Position numbers and translations under genes: made by a program. From Mytilus californianus (taxonomy: Eukaryota > Mollusca > Bivalvia > Mytilida > Mytilidae), in the NCBI RefSeq assembly GCF_021869535.1, contig NW_026262712.1, positions 108,063,640-108,127,639 of the forward strand: a DNA stretch of 64,000 bases, given 5' to 3'. Within the stretch, counting starts at the first letter, position 1; each line of letters starts with the position of its first letter. This document shows, piece by piece, positions 53,310 to 64,000 of this stretch. The notes under the pieces are model-generated. The model did no database searches and had not been told where the DNA came from. It was given only the letters and a program-made list of their open reading frames with translations.

Positions 53310-53790
53310 ACTTTGAATCGATGGCTGAAACACTGGGTATAATTAAATCATCGACCGTGCAAACACTTTTAAAACGGTATCGTTCAAGAGGTGTTGTGGA
53401 AAACACTCCCTGAAATGGTTGACCCGTTAGTTAAACCAGACGTTCTGACCTGCAGCTTCTCAACTTTGTTACAGCTAATGGATGCAAAAATTTTCAAGAC
53501 ATTACAAACACATATAATGAAAGGGCACATATATACAAGTGACCAGAAGAACAGATTTTATTATTTTATGGATACAAAAATTAAGTGTGGTAAAGAAGGA
53601 AATTATCATTTCAAATACAATTTTTAAGAGACGTGCATGGTGTAGTTCTAAGCTTCATTTAGTTGTAAATTGTTACACTGGAATCGGGTGATTTTTTCTG
53701 ATGAGACTCAAATTGTAATTGGTACATGTAGCAAAATACATATTTGTCGAAAATACTGTGAAAAATGGTCTTTGGTCCAGGCATAATAGA
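53310..53790 (+). pseudogene. Tc1/mariner-like transposase remnant
   Basis: Reading across three plus-strand frames gives MAETLGIIKSSTVQTLLKRY, SRGVVENTP, LLNFVTANGCKNFQDITNTY, then KRRAWCSSKLH and IFSDETQIVIG. These are the paired-type helix-turn-helix and the second catalytic Asp region of Tc1-type transposases (DDE fold, cut-and-paste). There are several frameshifts and stops, and the part after about 53790, with the last acidic residue, was not found. A fossil copy. Confidence 0.75.
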
Positions 53791-53865
53791 AATTCAGTCT
53801 GGAAATTCCTAAAAAGTTCGTTTACGAAGGAGAGCAACTACGATAAAAAATAACTTAGACATTAC

Positions 53866-54054
53866 CTCATCATGATACACGTGCACTGAAATGTAGGCCC
53901 CCATCAATTCAACTCTCATGAGATCTTTGCATGCATCTCTTCCAACCCGAGTACGCCAAGTTTTAAGATTCAATGGTTCAAAAAAACAAGTATATTGATA
54001 TACTGGGTAGGAACCAGAGGGAGGGAGTTTTTGCCAACCCCACTTTTTTGGCAA
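53866..54054 (-). CDS. Unidentified open exon-like segment
   Basis: Minus-strand frame with PSGSYPVYQYTCFFEPLNLK, TWRTRVGRDACKDLMRVELM and GAYISVHVYHDE, ending at a plausible donor GAG|GTAATG. The composition looks protein-like, but no matching acceptor, neighbour exon or known family was found. It may be a relic of a gene or of a transposon. Confidence 0.25.
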
Positions 54055-54601
54055 TTTTAATAAAAAGTAAAAACGAAAGAAGACACTGACTTACTTCTAC
54101 ACTCAGGCTATAGAATAACTTTGTTATTTCGGCTTGTCACATAGAAGTCCCCCCCACCCGCCCCTTTTCTTTCAGTTTCCTCATTTGCCTTAAGTTTTTG
54201 AATTAAGTAACTTTTTTACTTGCAGTCAGTGTTTCAGTTGTCTATACTGTATGAATGATATGCCTTATTATAATAGCGACCTTTGTGAGGAAACAATTTT
54301 GACCGTTGACCGGCTGCTCTAGCATAATAAATGTGACCCCTGTTCCAGAGACCGCAATAGCATATGTCTTCTTCCCAAATTTCTCTGACATTAAAAAAAT
54401 CAAAGCCCTAGCAGTCCGAGCACTCGCTCAAGTTACTTCACTCTGGGGATATAGACGATGGTCTAGGTATCTCAGTGGGGTGTCACGCTTCTTTAAAATT
54501 GACGCTTATTCTGTGTATTTTTTTCTGTAATCAGACAATGATTTGTATAGTGAGATCTCAGCATACAAATCCTTGATTTAGATGACTTCTTTATCATCTG
54601 A

Positions 54602-54950
54602 CTATGCATTAAAATTGAGAATGGAAATGGGGAATGTGTCAAAGAGACAACAACCCGACTATAGAACAGACAACAGCAGAAGGTCACCAACAGGTCTTCA
54701 ATGCAGAGAGAAATTCCCGCACCCGGAGGCGTCCTTCAGCTGGCCCCTAAACAAATATATATACTAGTTCAGTGATAATGAACGCCATACTAAACTCCAA
54801 ATAGTACACAAGAAACTAAAATTAAAAATAATACAAGACTGACAAAGGCTAGAGGCTCCTGACTTGGGACAGGCGCCGAAAAATGCGGCGGGGTTAAACA
54901 TGTTTATGAGATCTCAACCCTCCCCCTATACCTCTAGCCAATGTAGAAAA
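54602..54950 (-). repeat. Copy of the RT-element 3' tail
   Basis: 'gaaatggggaatgtgtcaaa', 'cctgacttgggacaggcgcc', 'atgcggcggggttaaacatg' and 'tccccctatacctctagcca' are the reverse complement of 20850-21440, without any RT coding attached. Confidence 0.85.
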
Positions 54951-55029
54951 AGTAAACGCATAACAATACGCACATTAAAATTCAGTTCAAGAGAAGTTCA
55001 TTTCTAGTATCTTTTTTGTATTACTGCCC

Positions 55030-55140
55030 TATTTTTTTATTTCAACAGTTATTATTTATACTTTTGCACCCCATTTTTCTTAATTCTTTTTTTCACATTT
55101 TTCTCTATTCCATATTTTTTGCCATTACTTTTTATTCTTT
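55030..55140 (+). repeat. T-rich degenerate array
   Basis: Imperfect copies of 'catttttctctattccatat'-like words, similar to 17870-18050. Confidence 0.6.
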
Positions 55141-55147
55141 AAACTAT

Positions 55148-55310
55148 ACCAGTGGGGGATCCAGGGGAGGGGGGAATCCGGGGGTTGTTTCCCCCTTTTT
55201 TTTGATGATCAATGCTTTTGAATGGGGACATATGGTTGGACACCCCCCCCCCCCTTTATCCTGGGTTGGAACCCCTCCTTTTAAAAGTGGCTGGATCCGC
55301 CTCTGTATAC
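55148..55310. mobile_element. MITE-like element with GGATCC ends and G/C runs
   Basis: Starts 'agtgggggatccagggg' and ends 'tggctggatccgcctctg', with ends that are roughly complementary (GGATCCAG/CTGGATCC). The interior has poly-G, poly-T and poly-C runs, and the arms 'ggaatccgggggttgtttcc' and 'ggttggaacccctccttt' echo each other. Recalled as a common metazoan repeat type. Confidence 0.5.
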
Positions 55311-55379
55311 GTCCTTGTTTAAATCCCACCCATGCAGATCCTAATATCGCTAGATTATAAATCCGTAAACTGTCACTAG

Positions 55380-57118
55380 TCTTTCTCCGATATCACCCGG
55401 AATTATTTTAAAGGCCAAATTACGCGGGAAAACAAATCCAAAATGAAAGTAGAACAAAACAGTTGAAAGGCACTGATAATGTACTACAACCTGTTTGTTG
55501 TAGCGTAATATGGTATATTGAGAACCTCATTTTATAATGCTTCGAGGGTATACTATATATATTTAACTTAAGATAATTTTTCCTTCAAAATTTTGACACT
55601 AATTCGAAATTTGTAAAGATAAATAGAACCTCTGCAGAACAGAAGCTCTTACAGTCAGGATTCTACTTCGTCAAAATTATCTCCCCATTACGGCAGCTGA
55701 TTTTTACAATCGTATAAATGGAAGCCATTGTAGGGATGACGCGATGCCAATTTAGCTCTTGAAAACCGATAAATTTATCCACATAGCACCATTACGATCC
55801 TTATATGCCAGTTGTTTTTTTTCAGAGGTTGAAGAATTATTTAAATGCACAAAAAGGTGCAAGCCAGGGCTGACCGTGCGAGGGCTTTATAGCTTTATAG
55901 CCAGTCAAGGTCGTTAAAAACCCCCATAAGCAAAAAATGAAGTTTTTTTTTTAAGTTATGCATTTTTAAGATCCACTTGTAAAGTCTGTCGTCAAGTATT
56001 TTTAGTAAAAAAAAAATTTTTTCCCAACTTCAGATACTTCATTTCACTAATAGTTGTTAACAAAGCCCCTTAATGTTACAACAATGGCACTAAGGTTCTT
56101 CCCTGTATTGTTAATTACCAATAAAACCAGGGGATTTCATTGGCAAACTTTTTATAAATCTACATAGCATTACGTGTTAGTTACAATTTACAGATTAATT
56201 CTACAAGCATGTATACAATGAAAAAGAAAACGTAACTTTGATCGTCTTTTGTTTAGCTTTTAGTCTCAGATTTTAAAAGTGAAAGTAAAAGAGCATGGTT
56301 TCTGATTTATCGGATCAAGAGATCAGTATATTTGAATTACGATTGTTTTTTAGATAGTATCTTATCATTCAAATACACCAATACCATATCTGGTATTTAA
56401 ACAAAAATTAAAGGAGCAGTTTTTGTTTAGAAATTTTTCTTCTTTTTATTTCAATGATATTTTTGTGATTCTAGGTCATCCAAATGCAAACAAAACAGAT
56501 AGAGAATCAAATTTCTAAGATTTTCGTTATGAATTTTCTCAAAAAGGAATTTTTTGGATGATATAAAATTTGTGTTTCAATTTCATTTTTTAGGACTGAC
56601 ATCATATTCACATATTTTTAGTAAAAATTTGTAATTCGAACAAACCTACTCTGCTGTTATGACTCATTAGAAAGGTATTTCACTTGACCCATATATTTCA
56701 TTTTTTTGTACTGTGAGATTTTAATGTTATTAAATCAACCTGTAGCCTAAAAATATAAAAATAATAGAATCTGAAGCGAGATGATGTATCAAATATTTTT
56801 GCTTTATACGTTTTCAAGACAGAATAGACAACTCAAACACGCCCGAACATAAGAAGGTGCACTCGACTTTCTCTTTTCGATGAAATTATTGCTCATTTTT
56901 AAGATTTTTTCCCAAAACGCTGTCGCCGGGGGCAGAGATGCAAATTAATGCTTTAAAAAAGATCAAACTATTATTTTTCTGTGGAATTTTTTTCGGCGGA
57001 ATTTATGCTTATGCACAAAAAAGATCCACTTATATTTGCACCTACCACAATCGACTGTTTTATGAAAATTTGTCTTTAATTTAAAAGTTTACAAATATCT
57101 CGAAGCTCCATACTATAA
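55380..57118. other. Intergenic, no gene recognised
   Basis: AT-rich. Apart from the repeat at 56672-56790, no exon, RNA or repeat was recognised. Confidence 0.5.
56672..56790 (+). repeat. Inverted copy of the 41.75-kb repeat
   Basis: 'atttcacttgacccatatat' and 'aatagaatctgaagcgagat' mirror 41745-41890. Confidence 0.6.
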
Positions 57119-57830
57119 TCAGTCAGGGGGTACTACTTAAACAAGTGATTTCATTATCACCTATTTCAGTGATTTGATAAATTCAGTAATCACCTATTTA
57201 AGTGATTTTGGTGTTTCCTTTGATCTTCAAATGCTAATTTCATTGATTTTCCATATTTTGACAAACTTCTCTATAATTTTCCTACTTAGATCAATTATCC
57301 CTGTTTCTTTGTATATGAATTTCACCAGTGCGCTTGGGCAGTAAGTTAGTGCGCTAAAGCTTTTAAAAGTACCCTTGGGAATTTTTCTGTAATCAAATAT
57401 TCATTAACTACTCTTACTATTAGAAAAGGTCAACAATATTAGGTAACCTAGTTGGTTTTCTTTAGAGTTAGAATGATCTACTTCAAGGTTATGTCCTGAT
57501 CTACAAATTATTCCAGTTTTTGCATATTTTAAATAAGCTGTTAAAACTGACAGGCTTATTAAGCAAAAGACAATTTCTGCATGTACATAGTTGTTTTTTC
57601 AATGGAATTCTTTGTCTTTTTACCAATAAAAAAATCAACCTTGTGGGAAAAATATCAAGAAAATGTTATAAACACTTATTAAGTGATTACATTTTAACTT
57701 ATCAAATTACTTGTTTCAATGATTTTAAAAATTCTGTGTCTATTTTTGTGAAAATTTTTAATATTTCACAGCCAAAATCACTTGAAAAAGTGATTCTAAA
57801 ATCACTTGTTTAAGTAGTACCCCTGACTGA
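57119..57830. mobile_element. Harbinger-like MITE, 712 bp, TAA target duplication
   Basis: Terminal inverted repeats TCAGTCAGGGGGTACTACTT (left) and its complement (right; four G/C in place of five) extend over about 32 bp and are flanked by TAA on both sides (57116-57118, 57831-57833). Three-base TWA target sites are typical of PIF/Harbinger. Sub-terminal 'atcactt'/'aagtgat' motifs repeat several times in both orientations. The 97-codon frame at 57520-57813 does not look like a transposase. Confidence 0.82.
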
Positions 57831-58589
57831 TAATTCAAGTAAAAATATGTATATAAAATGCATAAAATCCTACGTTATGAACCTTTATTAAACTTTTAAA
57901 GCCCATAGAAACAGATGTAAACAATTCGAATATACCAATTTGGCTTTTTTACCTTCTCTAACAAAGAGTTCCATTTCTTTTGTTTAATTTGAACTGGGTA
58001 TCCGCCTTCTTATGAGTGGGTGATGCAGGATTGGCCTATTTTTGTAAGCGTGACATGTACATGTGAAAAGTCAAATTATTTTGCGTGAAAACAGGATTCT
58101 GACAAAACAATAAGCAGGATCGGGGATCAGACTCCCCTAATGAGACCCCCTTATGATATTTTTTTTACAATTTGCGCACCATAGAGCTACGGTTTATTCC
58201 TATGTTAAAACGTTCGGAATTGCAACCCAGATTCAGGTCACACTTATTTCCAAAAGCGTCATTGTTTATCGCCCATGGGAAACTAGTCACTATATTTATA
58301 AAGAAATGAATTGAATGTGTTATATTGCATTGTTTTGTGAAGAAAAGAAGAAACACAATAGTCTAGCTGTTCATACATTGTACCAATAAATCTTAAAACT
58401 TTTATTCCACCATTTTACAGTGTTCACAACATCCTGTAACTTTGAATGAATTAAACATCTGCATTGTAAGCAATCACAAGGTGAACGTTAATTAACCAGT
58501 CAAAATCTGCCATTACTGTGACCTCAGGTTTGAAGCTTTTGCAGTTGTATATTGGTATGACTTTGGCGTTGTCGTCCTCGTCGTCGTCC

Positions 58590-59313
58590 GAAGACACTTT
58601 GGTTTTCGCACAATAACTTTAGTTTAAGTGAATGGATCTCTATGAAATTTTACCATAAGGTTTAATACCACAAAAGGAAGGTGGGATTGATTTTGGGGGT
58701 TATGGTAAAAACAGTTTAGGAATTGGGGTCCAAAAATAAGCATTTTTGTAACTTCCAGACAATAACTTGTGTGTTAGTGTATGGATCTCTCAGACATTGT
58801 ACCACAAGGTTCCATATCACAAAGGGAATGCTGGGATTGATTTTGGGGGTAATTGCCTCAAAATTTTAGGAATTAGAGGCCAAAAAAGGGAAAAAAAACA
58901 AGCGTTTTTCTAGTTTCATGACAATAACTTGTGTGTAAGTGTATGGATCTTTCTAAAATTGTACTACAAGGTTCCATATCACAAAGGGAAAGCTGGAATT
59001 GAGGTTGGGGTAATTGCCCAAAATGTTTAGGAATAAGGGGCCAAAAATAAGCATTTTTCTAGTTTCCAGACAATAACTTGTGTTCAAGTGTATGGATCTA
59101 TCTGAAATTGTACTGCAAGGTTCCATACCTCAAAGGGAATGCTGGGATTGATTTTGGGGGTAATTGCCTCAAAATTTTAGGAATTAAGGGCCAAAAAGGG
59201 GAAAAAAACAAGCATTTTTCTAGTTTCAGTACAATAACTTGTGTGTAAGTGTATGGTCTTTATGAAATTGTACTACAAGGTTCCATATCACACAGGGAAA
59301 GTTGGGTTTGAAT
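58590..59313 (+). repeat. Tandem array with alternating 149- and 161-bp spacing
   Basis: Five copies anchored on CAATAACTT start at 58611, 58760, 58922, 59071 and 59232, giving spacings of 149, 162, 149 and 161. Each holds 'gtgtatggatct', 'acaaggttccatatcacaaa', 'gattgattttgggggtaatt' and 'aggaattaggggccaaaaa'. The longer units have an extra 'ggggaaaaaaacaag'. The alternation implies amplification as a two-unit block. Confidence 0.88.
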
Positions 59314-59459
59314 TTTAGCCTAGTCAATTTAGCTCTAAAATCGCTCAACCTGCAACTAATTGCAAAACAAGGTTTTTTTAGTGCAAATTATAATATAGAC
59401 TTGTACTAACAACATACTGAAACTATACATTGATGTAATTTGCGGAAAAGGTTATTTTG

Positions 59460-60080
59460 GGGTAAAATATGTGGTTTTTAGAGAAAAAATGCTGAAAACT
59501 GGAAAAGAAGAAAAATTGTTATTTATGGTTACATTTTTAGACCTAAAGCTTGTTGAAGACAGGAAACCTTATCTTAATAGAGTATTATGTAGTCCTCTAG
59601 TTATTATTAATCATATTGAAGTAATTTTGAGGTGAAATGAGTGATTTTTAGTGAAAAAACGCTGAAAACTGGAAACGTAGAAAATCTCTGTTGTTAATGG
59701 TTAATATTTTTTAAATTTGATCTATATAGAAAAAAGAACATACTATTTTATGTTTTATTTGTGAAGTACTTTAGTTATCAATATTAATATTTGGGTAATT
59801 TTGGTTGAATATATGTTTTAAGACCGAAAACCCGGAAAACTGGAAATGAAAATATCTCGGTTATTGATGGTTAAAACTTTCAAATTGGGATCTTAACAGA
59901 AAATAGAGAATACTATCTTAAGAAGTCCTATAGATATTAGTATTTGAAAAATTGTAATTTTTGTGTAAAATGTGATTTGAAAAGAAAAATTGTGAAAAAT
60001 GGAAATAAAAAACTCGATTATTCATTGTTAAAACTTTTAACATAGGATCTTTATAGACAGACTATATTATCTTATGTTTA
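59460..60080 (+). repeat. Four degenerate ~167-bp repeats inside the 4.2-kb element
   Basis: The word 'aaa(a)gctgaaaactggaaa' or close variants followed by 'gttattaatggttaaaac' recurs near 59490, 59655, 59828 and 59990. The repeats have diverged considerably. Confidence 0.65.
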
Positions 60081-60179
60081 TCGCATATGTATTCGTCTTG
60101 TTATCGATATCAATAATTATCAATTTGTTATGTGAAATATTTTGTTTTACACACTAACTACAAAACAAGAATATATCCA

Positions 60180-60450
60180 TAGTACACGGATGCCCCACCC
60201 GCACTATCATTTTCTATGTTCAGTGGACTGTGAAATTGGGTCAAAACTCTAATTTGGCATTAAAATTAGAAAGATCTTATCATAGGGAACATTTGTACTA
60301 AGTTTCAATATGATTGGACTTCAACTTCATAAAAAAATACCTTGACCAAAAACTTTAACAAAAAACTTTAATCTGAAGCAGGACAGACGGACGAACGAAC
60401 AGACGCATAGACAGAAAAACATAATGCCCCTAAGTGAGGGGCATATAAAA
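60180..60450 (+). repeat. Bivalve-type repeat with 'GACAGACGGACGAACG'
   Basis: 'acacggatgccccacccgca', 'aagtttcaatatgattggac', 'acagacggacgaacgaacag' and 'ataatgcccctaagtgaggg'. I recall this as a widespread bivalve repeat; the 'acagacggac' section recurs near 39600. Confidence 0.6.
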
Positions 60451-60492
60451 TGAAAATTTTAAAATCTTGGTTATTTCTAGTTTGATTTTTAA

Positions 60493-60860
60493 AAACGAAA
60501 AAATGGAGAATGGAAACAGGGAATGTGTCAAAGAGAAAACAAGGCCACTAATGGGTCTTTAACATAGCAAGTAAATCCGGCACACGGAGGTGGGCTTCAG
60601 CTGACCCCTTAATCATTTTGTACACTAGTTCAGCAAAATGGACACCACCCTAAACTCCAGTACATACAAATGAACCAAAATTATCACCAAAAAAAAACAC
60701 ACACACACAAGACAAACAAAGGCTAGAAGTTCCTGACTTGGGATAGGTGCAATAATGTGGCAGGGGTAAAACATGTGTGAGAACTCAACCCTCCCCTAGT
60801 TTCTCTAGACAATATATAATAAACAAACACACAGTAAAACTCAGTTTTAAATATGTGCAT
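60493..60860 (-). repeat. Copy of the RT-element 3' tail, nested
   Basis: 'gggaatgtgtcaaagagaaa', 'cacacggaggtgggcttcag', 'gttcctgacttgggatagg' and 'actcaaccctcccctagttt' are the reverse complement of 20850-21440, inside the 4.2-kb inverted-repeat element. Confidence 0.8.
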
Positions 60861-60869
60861 TTTGTGGAA

Positions 60870-62020
60870 GTTTGAAATTTTATCTTATGTTTCGGTTATG
60901 TATTTATAGTAATTATATGTGTTGGTATAATAAACAAAAAATGATTGTGTTAAAAAATAACTGTAAATCAGTTTGGTTACTGACTTTGATTTTGTCATGT
61001 TAATTGCTGGAAAAGTCATTTTTCTAGTGCCCTTGCATCTTCATTGACTGTAGTCCTTTTTGTGTATTTTTTCAATAGCTTTTTAAATTTAGGAACATAT
61101 ACTAGTTCAATGAATTAGCATTAAAAGAGGGGCAAAAGATACCAGAGGGACAGTCAAACTCATAGATCGAAAATTAAATGTAGATCTGATATTGTTTAAG
61201 GCAACTTCAAGAGCAGCTTTGTCAATACGATTATAAGTTTACCTCAAGAGCTTGAATTTAAATAGTAATTGTACTAAAGTGGTCCAATTTTGGATGTTGA
61301 AAATGAGATAAGCACTGTTGAATGAATTAATGGGATCACTTCCTGGAGGAAGTGTTAATAGCAACAGCGCCTTATGTGTGTACCCTCTAAACCTTCATGT
61401 ATGTGGGGTCTGAAACATCAACCAAATGGTAATGACAAAGAACTAACATGGGTTGTCTGCTATATGAAAATATTATGGTCAAAGATATATATATACTTAC
61501 TAGTATATAAAGAAAAGCATTACCAAGTTCTTTATTTAATATATCTCATTGAATTAATCTAATACAATGTAATCATCTTTAGCCTAAGAACTGTAAAAAA
61601 ATGATCATGCATCATCTGTGTATGAATTAAAATTTGTAGTGTCTGTGGGCGACTTTGATGGCCAGAGATAGCGTTTAGATAGTTATGTCTAATCTGAAAG
61701 TATGTCTGTTGGTTTTTGTTAGTCGTTTGGGTTTCTTTCTCGTTGACTTTAAAAACCTCAAATCTCTCTTTATTCATAAATATACTCTATTACAGATATA
61801 TCAATGTTAAAGACGCTGTTTTCTGCTTCCGGAATGCTGACCTGTATTCAACTCATTTGAACGAAACTATAAAAATATTTTTAAAAAATGCACCTCATGC
61901 CAAAAGAATATAAATGTTAAGCTTTTAAGGTCCACTAAACTCTATCAGTGATCTCTTGGTAGTAAGTTTGATCGCTTGCCAATGAAACCATCACTTATTA
62001 TAAAATCTCCCCACTTTAAA
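60870..62020. other. Interior of the 4.2-kb element, little recognised
   Basis: No exon recognised. 'agataccagagggacagtca' at 61138 is a reverse fragment of the 4.4-kb repeat end. The open frames here show no family signature. Confidence 0.5.
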
Positions 62021-62022
62021 AA

Positions 62023-62300
62023 CATAAGAAGAAGTTGTATGATTGCCAATGAGAAAACTTTCCACAAGAGATATCAATGATGTGGGTGTGTATGTAAACA
62101 ACTGTAGTTCATCTTCAAAATATAAAACAAGTTAAACGAGAAACTCAAAGGCCTGATTAATGTTAAAACAATAAATGAAAAAACAAATATGACAGACAGC
62201 AAACAATAACAACCAAGTAATAAAGGGCCACTGACTTGTGATAATCATATTCATAGTGTGCAGGGTTAACCCTGTTTGCGAGCACTCAACCCTCCAATAA
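62023..62300 (-). repeat. Copy of the 'GATTGCCAATGAGA' dispersed repeat
   Basis: 'agaagaagttgtatgattgc', 'caatgagaaaactttccaca' and 'aaagggccactgacttgtga'. Same family as 1311 and 16440, and directly followed by a plus-strand RT-tail fragment. Confidence 0.75.
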
Positions 62301-62304
62301 TCAG

Positions 62305-62462
62305 GAACAGTTTTTATTTAGGGGTCGGCTGAGGACCACCTCCTGGTGCGGGATTTTCTCGTTGCGTTGGGGCCCATTGGTGGCCTTCGGCTGTTATCTG
62401 CTCTTGATCTGGTCGGGTTGTTGTCTCTTTGACAAACAGTATTCCCCATTTAATTTCTCAGC
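62305..62462 (+). repeat. Plus-strand fragment of the RT-element 3' tail
   Basis: 'aggggtcggctgaggaccac', 'cattggtggccttcggctgt' and 'gttgtctctttgac' match 21262-21372 closely. Confidence 0.85.
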
Positions 62463-62469
62463 TTTATTT

Positions 62470-63399
62470 AAATAGCAAACAACGTAAGAACAAATTGTAA
62501 AACCAAGTTGGAAAGGGCTCAACTCAAAAAGATCAGCACGGAGTATATAACCAATTAACAAAAAGACACTGAGTTCTCATAGCTAGTTCAAAGCTTAGTA
62601 ATTACAATTGATGAATAAATGCTGTTGGCACCGACTAAAATATAAATAAGGACACATCCGATTAGTAACCAAAGTGAAAAGAGGATTCAGTGTTACAGTC
62701 AAAGCTTTATTTATATGGTGTGTGATTACTGAGATCGTCGCAAATTACATGAGTAGCTTTTTGCTACGAGGAGCCTGAAATTTTCATTTGTGAAAAAATA
62801 TTTAACATAAAATCATTTAACACTCATCATTCTTATTTTTTTTATGAAACATTGTTGGATTCTAAATCTTAACATGTTTGTTCCAGAAGGTAAATGAAAA
62901 AAATTTATTGTTTTCTTTCTAAAGTTGTGGAGAAAAAATTCATTAAAGACTTTGAATCTTGCAATAACATTTTTTTTTATAAAAAACAAAACGTGTGTTT
63001 CTGGAACCCCTTCCCAAACAAAAAATAAACTGTCTGTGCCTTTAACACAGGGGCAGAATTCTTTCAAATACCAAGTAAGAATGTGACTAAGTTGGTCACT
63101 CTAATTCAGTACAATTTTCCATTTATAGGTTACTTACCAACACTATTTTGGAGAATTAGATTCTTGGATTGTAAAATAGCGGAACACAATCTCGGTCTAT
63201 ATCTTTATTCAAATATACAAATTCTGAGACAGGAAATTGGTTTATTTATAAAACTATTCTTTTAAATTGAAATAATTATGTATTGTATTGTATTATTTCA
63301 ACTGTTTTAAAAAATACAGAACATTTTTTGTATAATTTTTATTTTTTTCAACTTTGGCAAATAAGGGGAAGCAACTCATATAACCTTACTTTTACTACA
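62470..63399. other. Interior of the 4.2-kb element, no gene recognised
   Basis: AT-rich with short frames only; nothing beyond low-complexity T and A runs was recognised. Confidence 0.5.
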
Positions 63400-63549
63400 A
63401 AACATTTTTATAAATTACACCACTTTCCGCAAAAGGTATGTTTGTATAGTTTTAGTATGTTGTTCATAGATAGTAACAGACTTGTTTTTCAGAGAAAAAC
63501 TTTGTGTTGCAATTAGTTGCAGGTTGTTCACTAAATTGACTAGACTAAA

Positions 63550-63710
63550 GGGGGTAATTGCCTTAAACGTTTAGGAATTTGGTGCCAAAAAGGGGCAAAA
63601 AAAAAGCATTTTTTTTAGGGGGGGGGGGGGGGGGGTCAATACGCAACAGCATAGTGTATTTCACTAAAGCAAAATAAAGGGGGGTAAATTATTTTTTTTG
63701 GGGGGGGATC
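63550..63710 (+). repeat. Continuation of the tandem array and poly-G tracts
   Basis: 'gggggtaattgccttaaacg', 'ttaggaatttggtgccaaaa' and 'aggggcaaaaaaaaagcatt' restart the array unit seen at 58590-59313. A G run at about 63619-63635 and another near 63700 follow. Confidence 0.75.
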
Positions 63711-64000
63711 AATTTTGACACAATTATTTCTGTCAAATTTGATTTTAATCACTTGTATCAGGCCTTCCAAATTAGTCAATTGAGATTATTTTGTCTAAAT
63801 ATGAATTTTGATTCAATTCAATGAAGTGAGCATATCTTAGCATGCTTAGTACAGTTTGAGGTGCAGTGCATTTTCGTTATAAAAATAACTAATTATAAAA
63901 ACTATTGTATTTAATTTTTCACAAGGATTCAGATATTAAAATGTCCTTGTGTGTCAAATTTAATATATAAAGGAAAACTCTTAAGGTCAGCTGTCAGTTA

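Larger units (their letters stand above)
59314..63549. mobile_element. 4.2-kb inverted-repeat element inserted in the tandem array
   Basis: Left end TTTAGCCTAGTCAATTTAG (59314) and right end CTAAATTGACTAGACTAAA (to 63549) are inverted repeats. The similarity continues with gaps for about 130-150 bp ('cctgcaactaattgcaa', 'aacaacatactgaaactata', 'tttgcggaaa'). The array reads up to 59313 and resumes with 'gggggtaattgcc' at 63550, as expected of an insertion. No transposase is visible; the interior holds its own tandem repeats and nested fragments. Confidence 0.7.

Overview
The window is eukaryotic, AT-rich and intron-rich. Its dispersed repeats (notably the family whose end reads 'atgattgccaatgagacaac' or its complement, present at least eight times), together with bivalve-type hammerhead-ribozyme repeats, a Helitron-like element and DIRS-type retrotransposons, point to a bivalve mollusc, most likely a mussel (Mytilus-like). 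The genus is inferred from remembered repeat families, not from a search. No rRNA, tRNA, CRISPR array or bacterial operon was seen.

Layout. (1) 2.2-17.4 kb, minus strand: a host gene of the SLC6 Na+-coupled transporter family. Twelve coding exons can be read, with phase-compatible boundaries and TM1 to TM12 in order. Its introns hold a retrozyme, a Helitron-like element, a reverse-transcriptase remnant and several dispersed repeats. Two splice oddities stand out: the exon 2 donor reads TT rather than GT, and the 3' end of exon 7 with its donor is tandemly triplicated. (2) 17.5-28.4 kb: repeats, remnants of one RT family (Penelope-like by appearance), and a recent 1.04-kb direct duplication carrying a 50-codon secreted-peptide-like ORF. 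(3) 28.4-32.6 kb, minus strand: an apparently intact tyrosine-recombinase retrotransposon (gag, RT-RNase H, tyrosine recombinase). (4) 32.6-42.2 kb: dispersed repeats and a 2.1-kb element with terminal inverted repeats. (5) 42.18-48.43 kb, minus strand: a structurally complete but frameshifted Ngaro-type element with split direct repeats (A1...B1-A2-B2) and an SGNH hydrolase ORF. (6) 49.8-52.1 kb, minus strand: a two-exon host gene for a charged coiled-coil repeat protein; its intron holds a 27-bp minisatellite and an intact-looking hammerhead ribozyme. (7) 52.1-64 kb: a Tc1-like transposase remnant, a Harbinger-like MITE, a long tandem array interrupted by a 4.2-kb inverted-repeat element, and nested repeat fragments.

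Most notable observation: in both tyrosine-recombinase retroelements, which are clearly divergent, gag and pol lie in the SAME frame and are separated only by a UGA stop in the identical context GAA AAA UGA CUA. UGA-CUA is the classic leaky-stop context, so Gag-Pol is probably made by stop-codon readthrough. In both elements the recombinase ATG overlaps the pol stop by 10-11 nt, but in different relative frames, which argues for termination-reinitiation rather than frameshifting.
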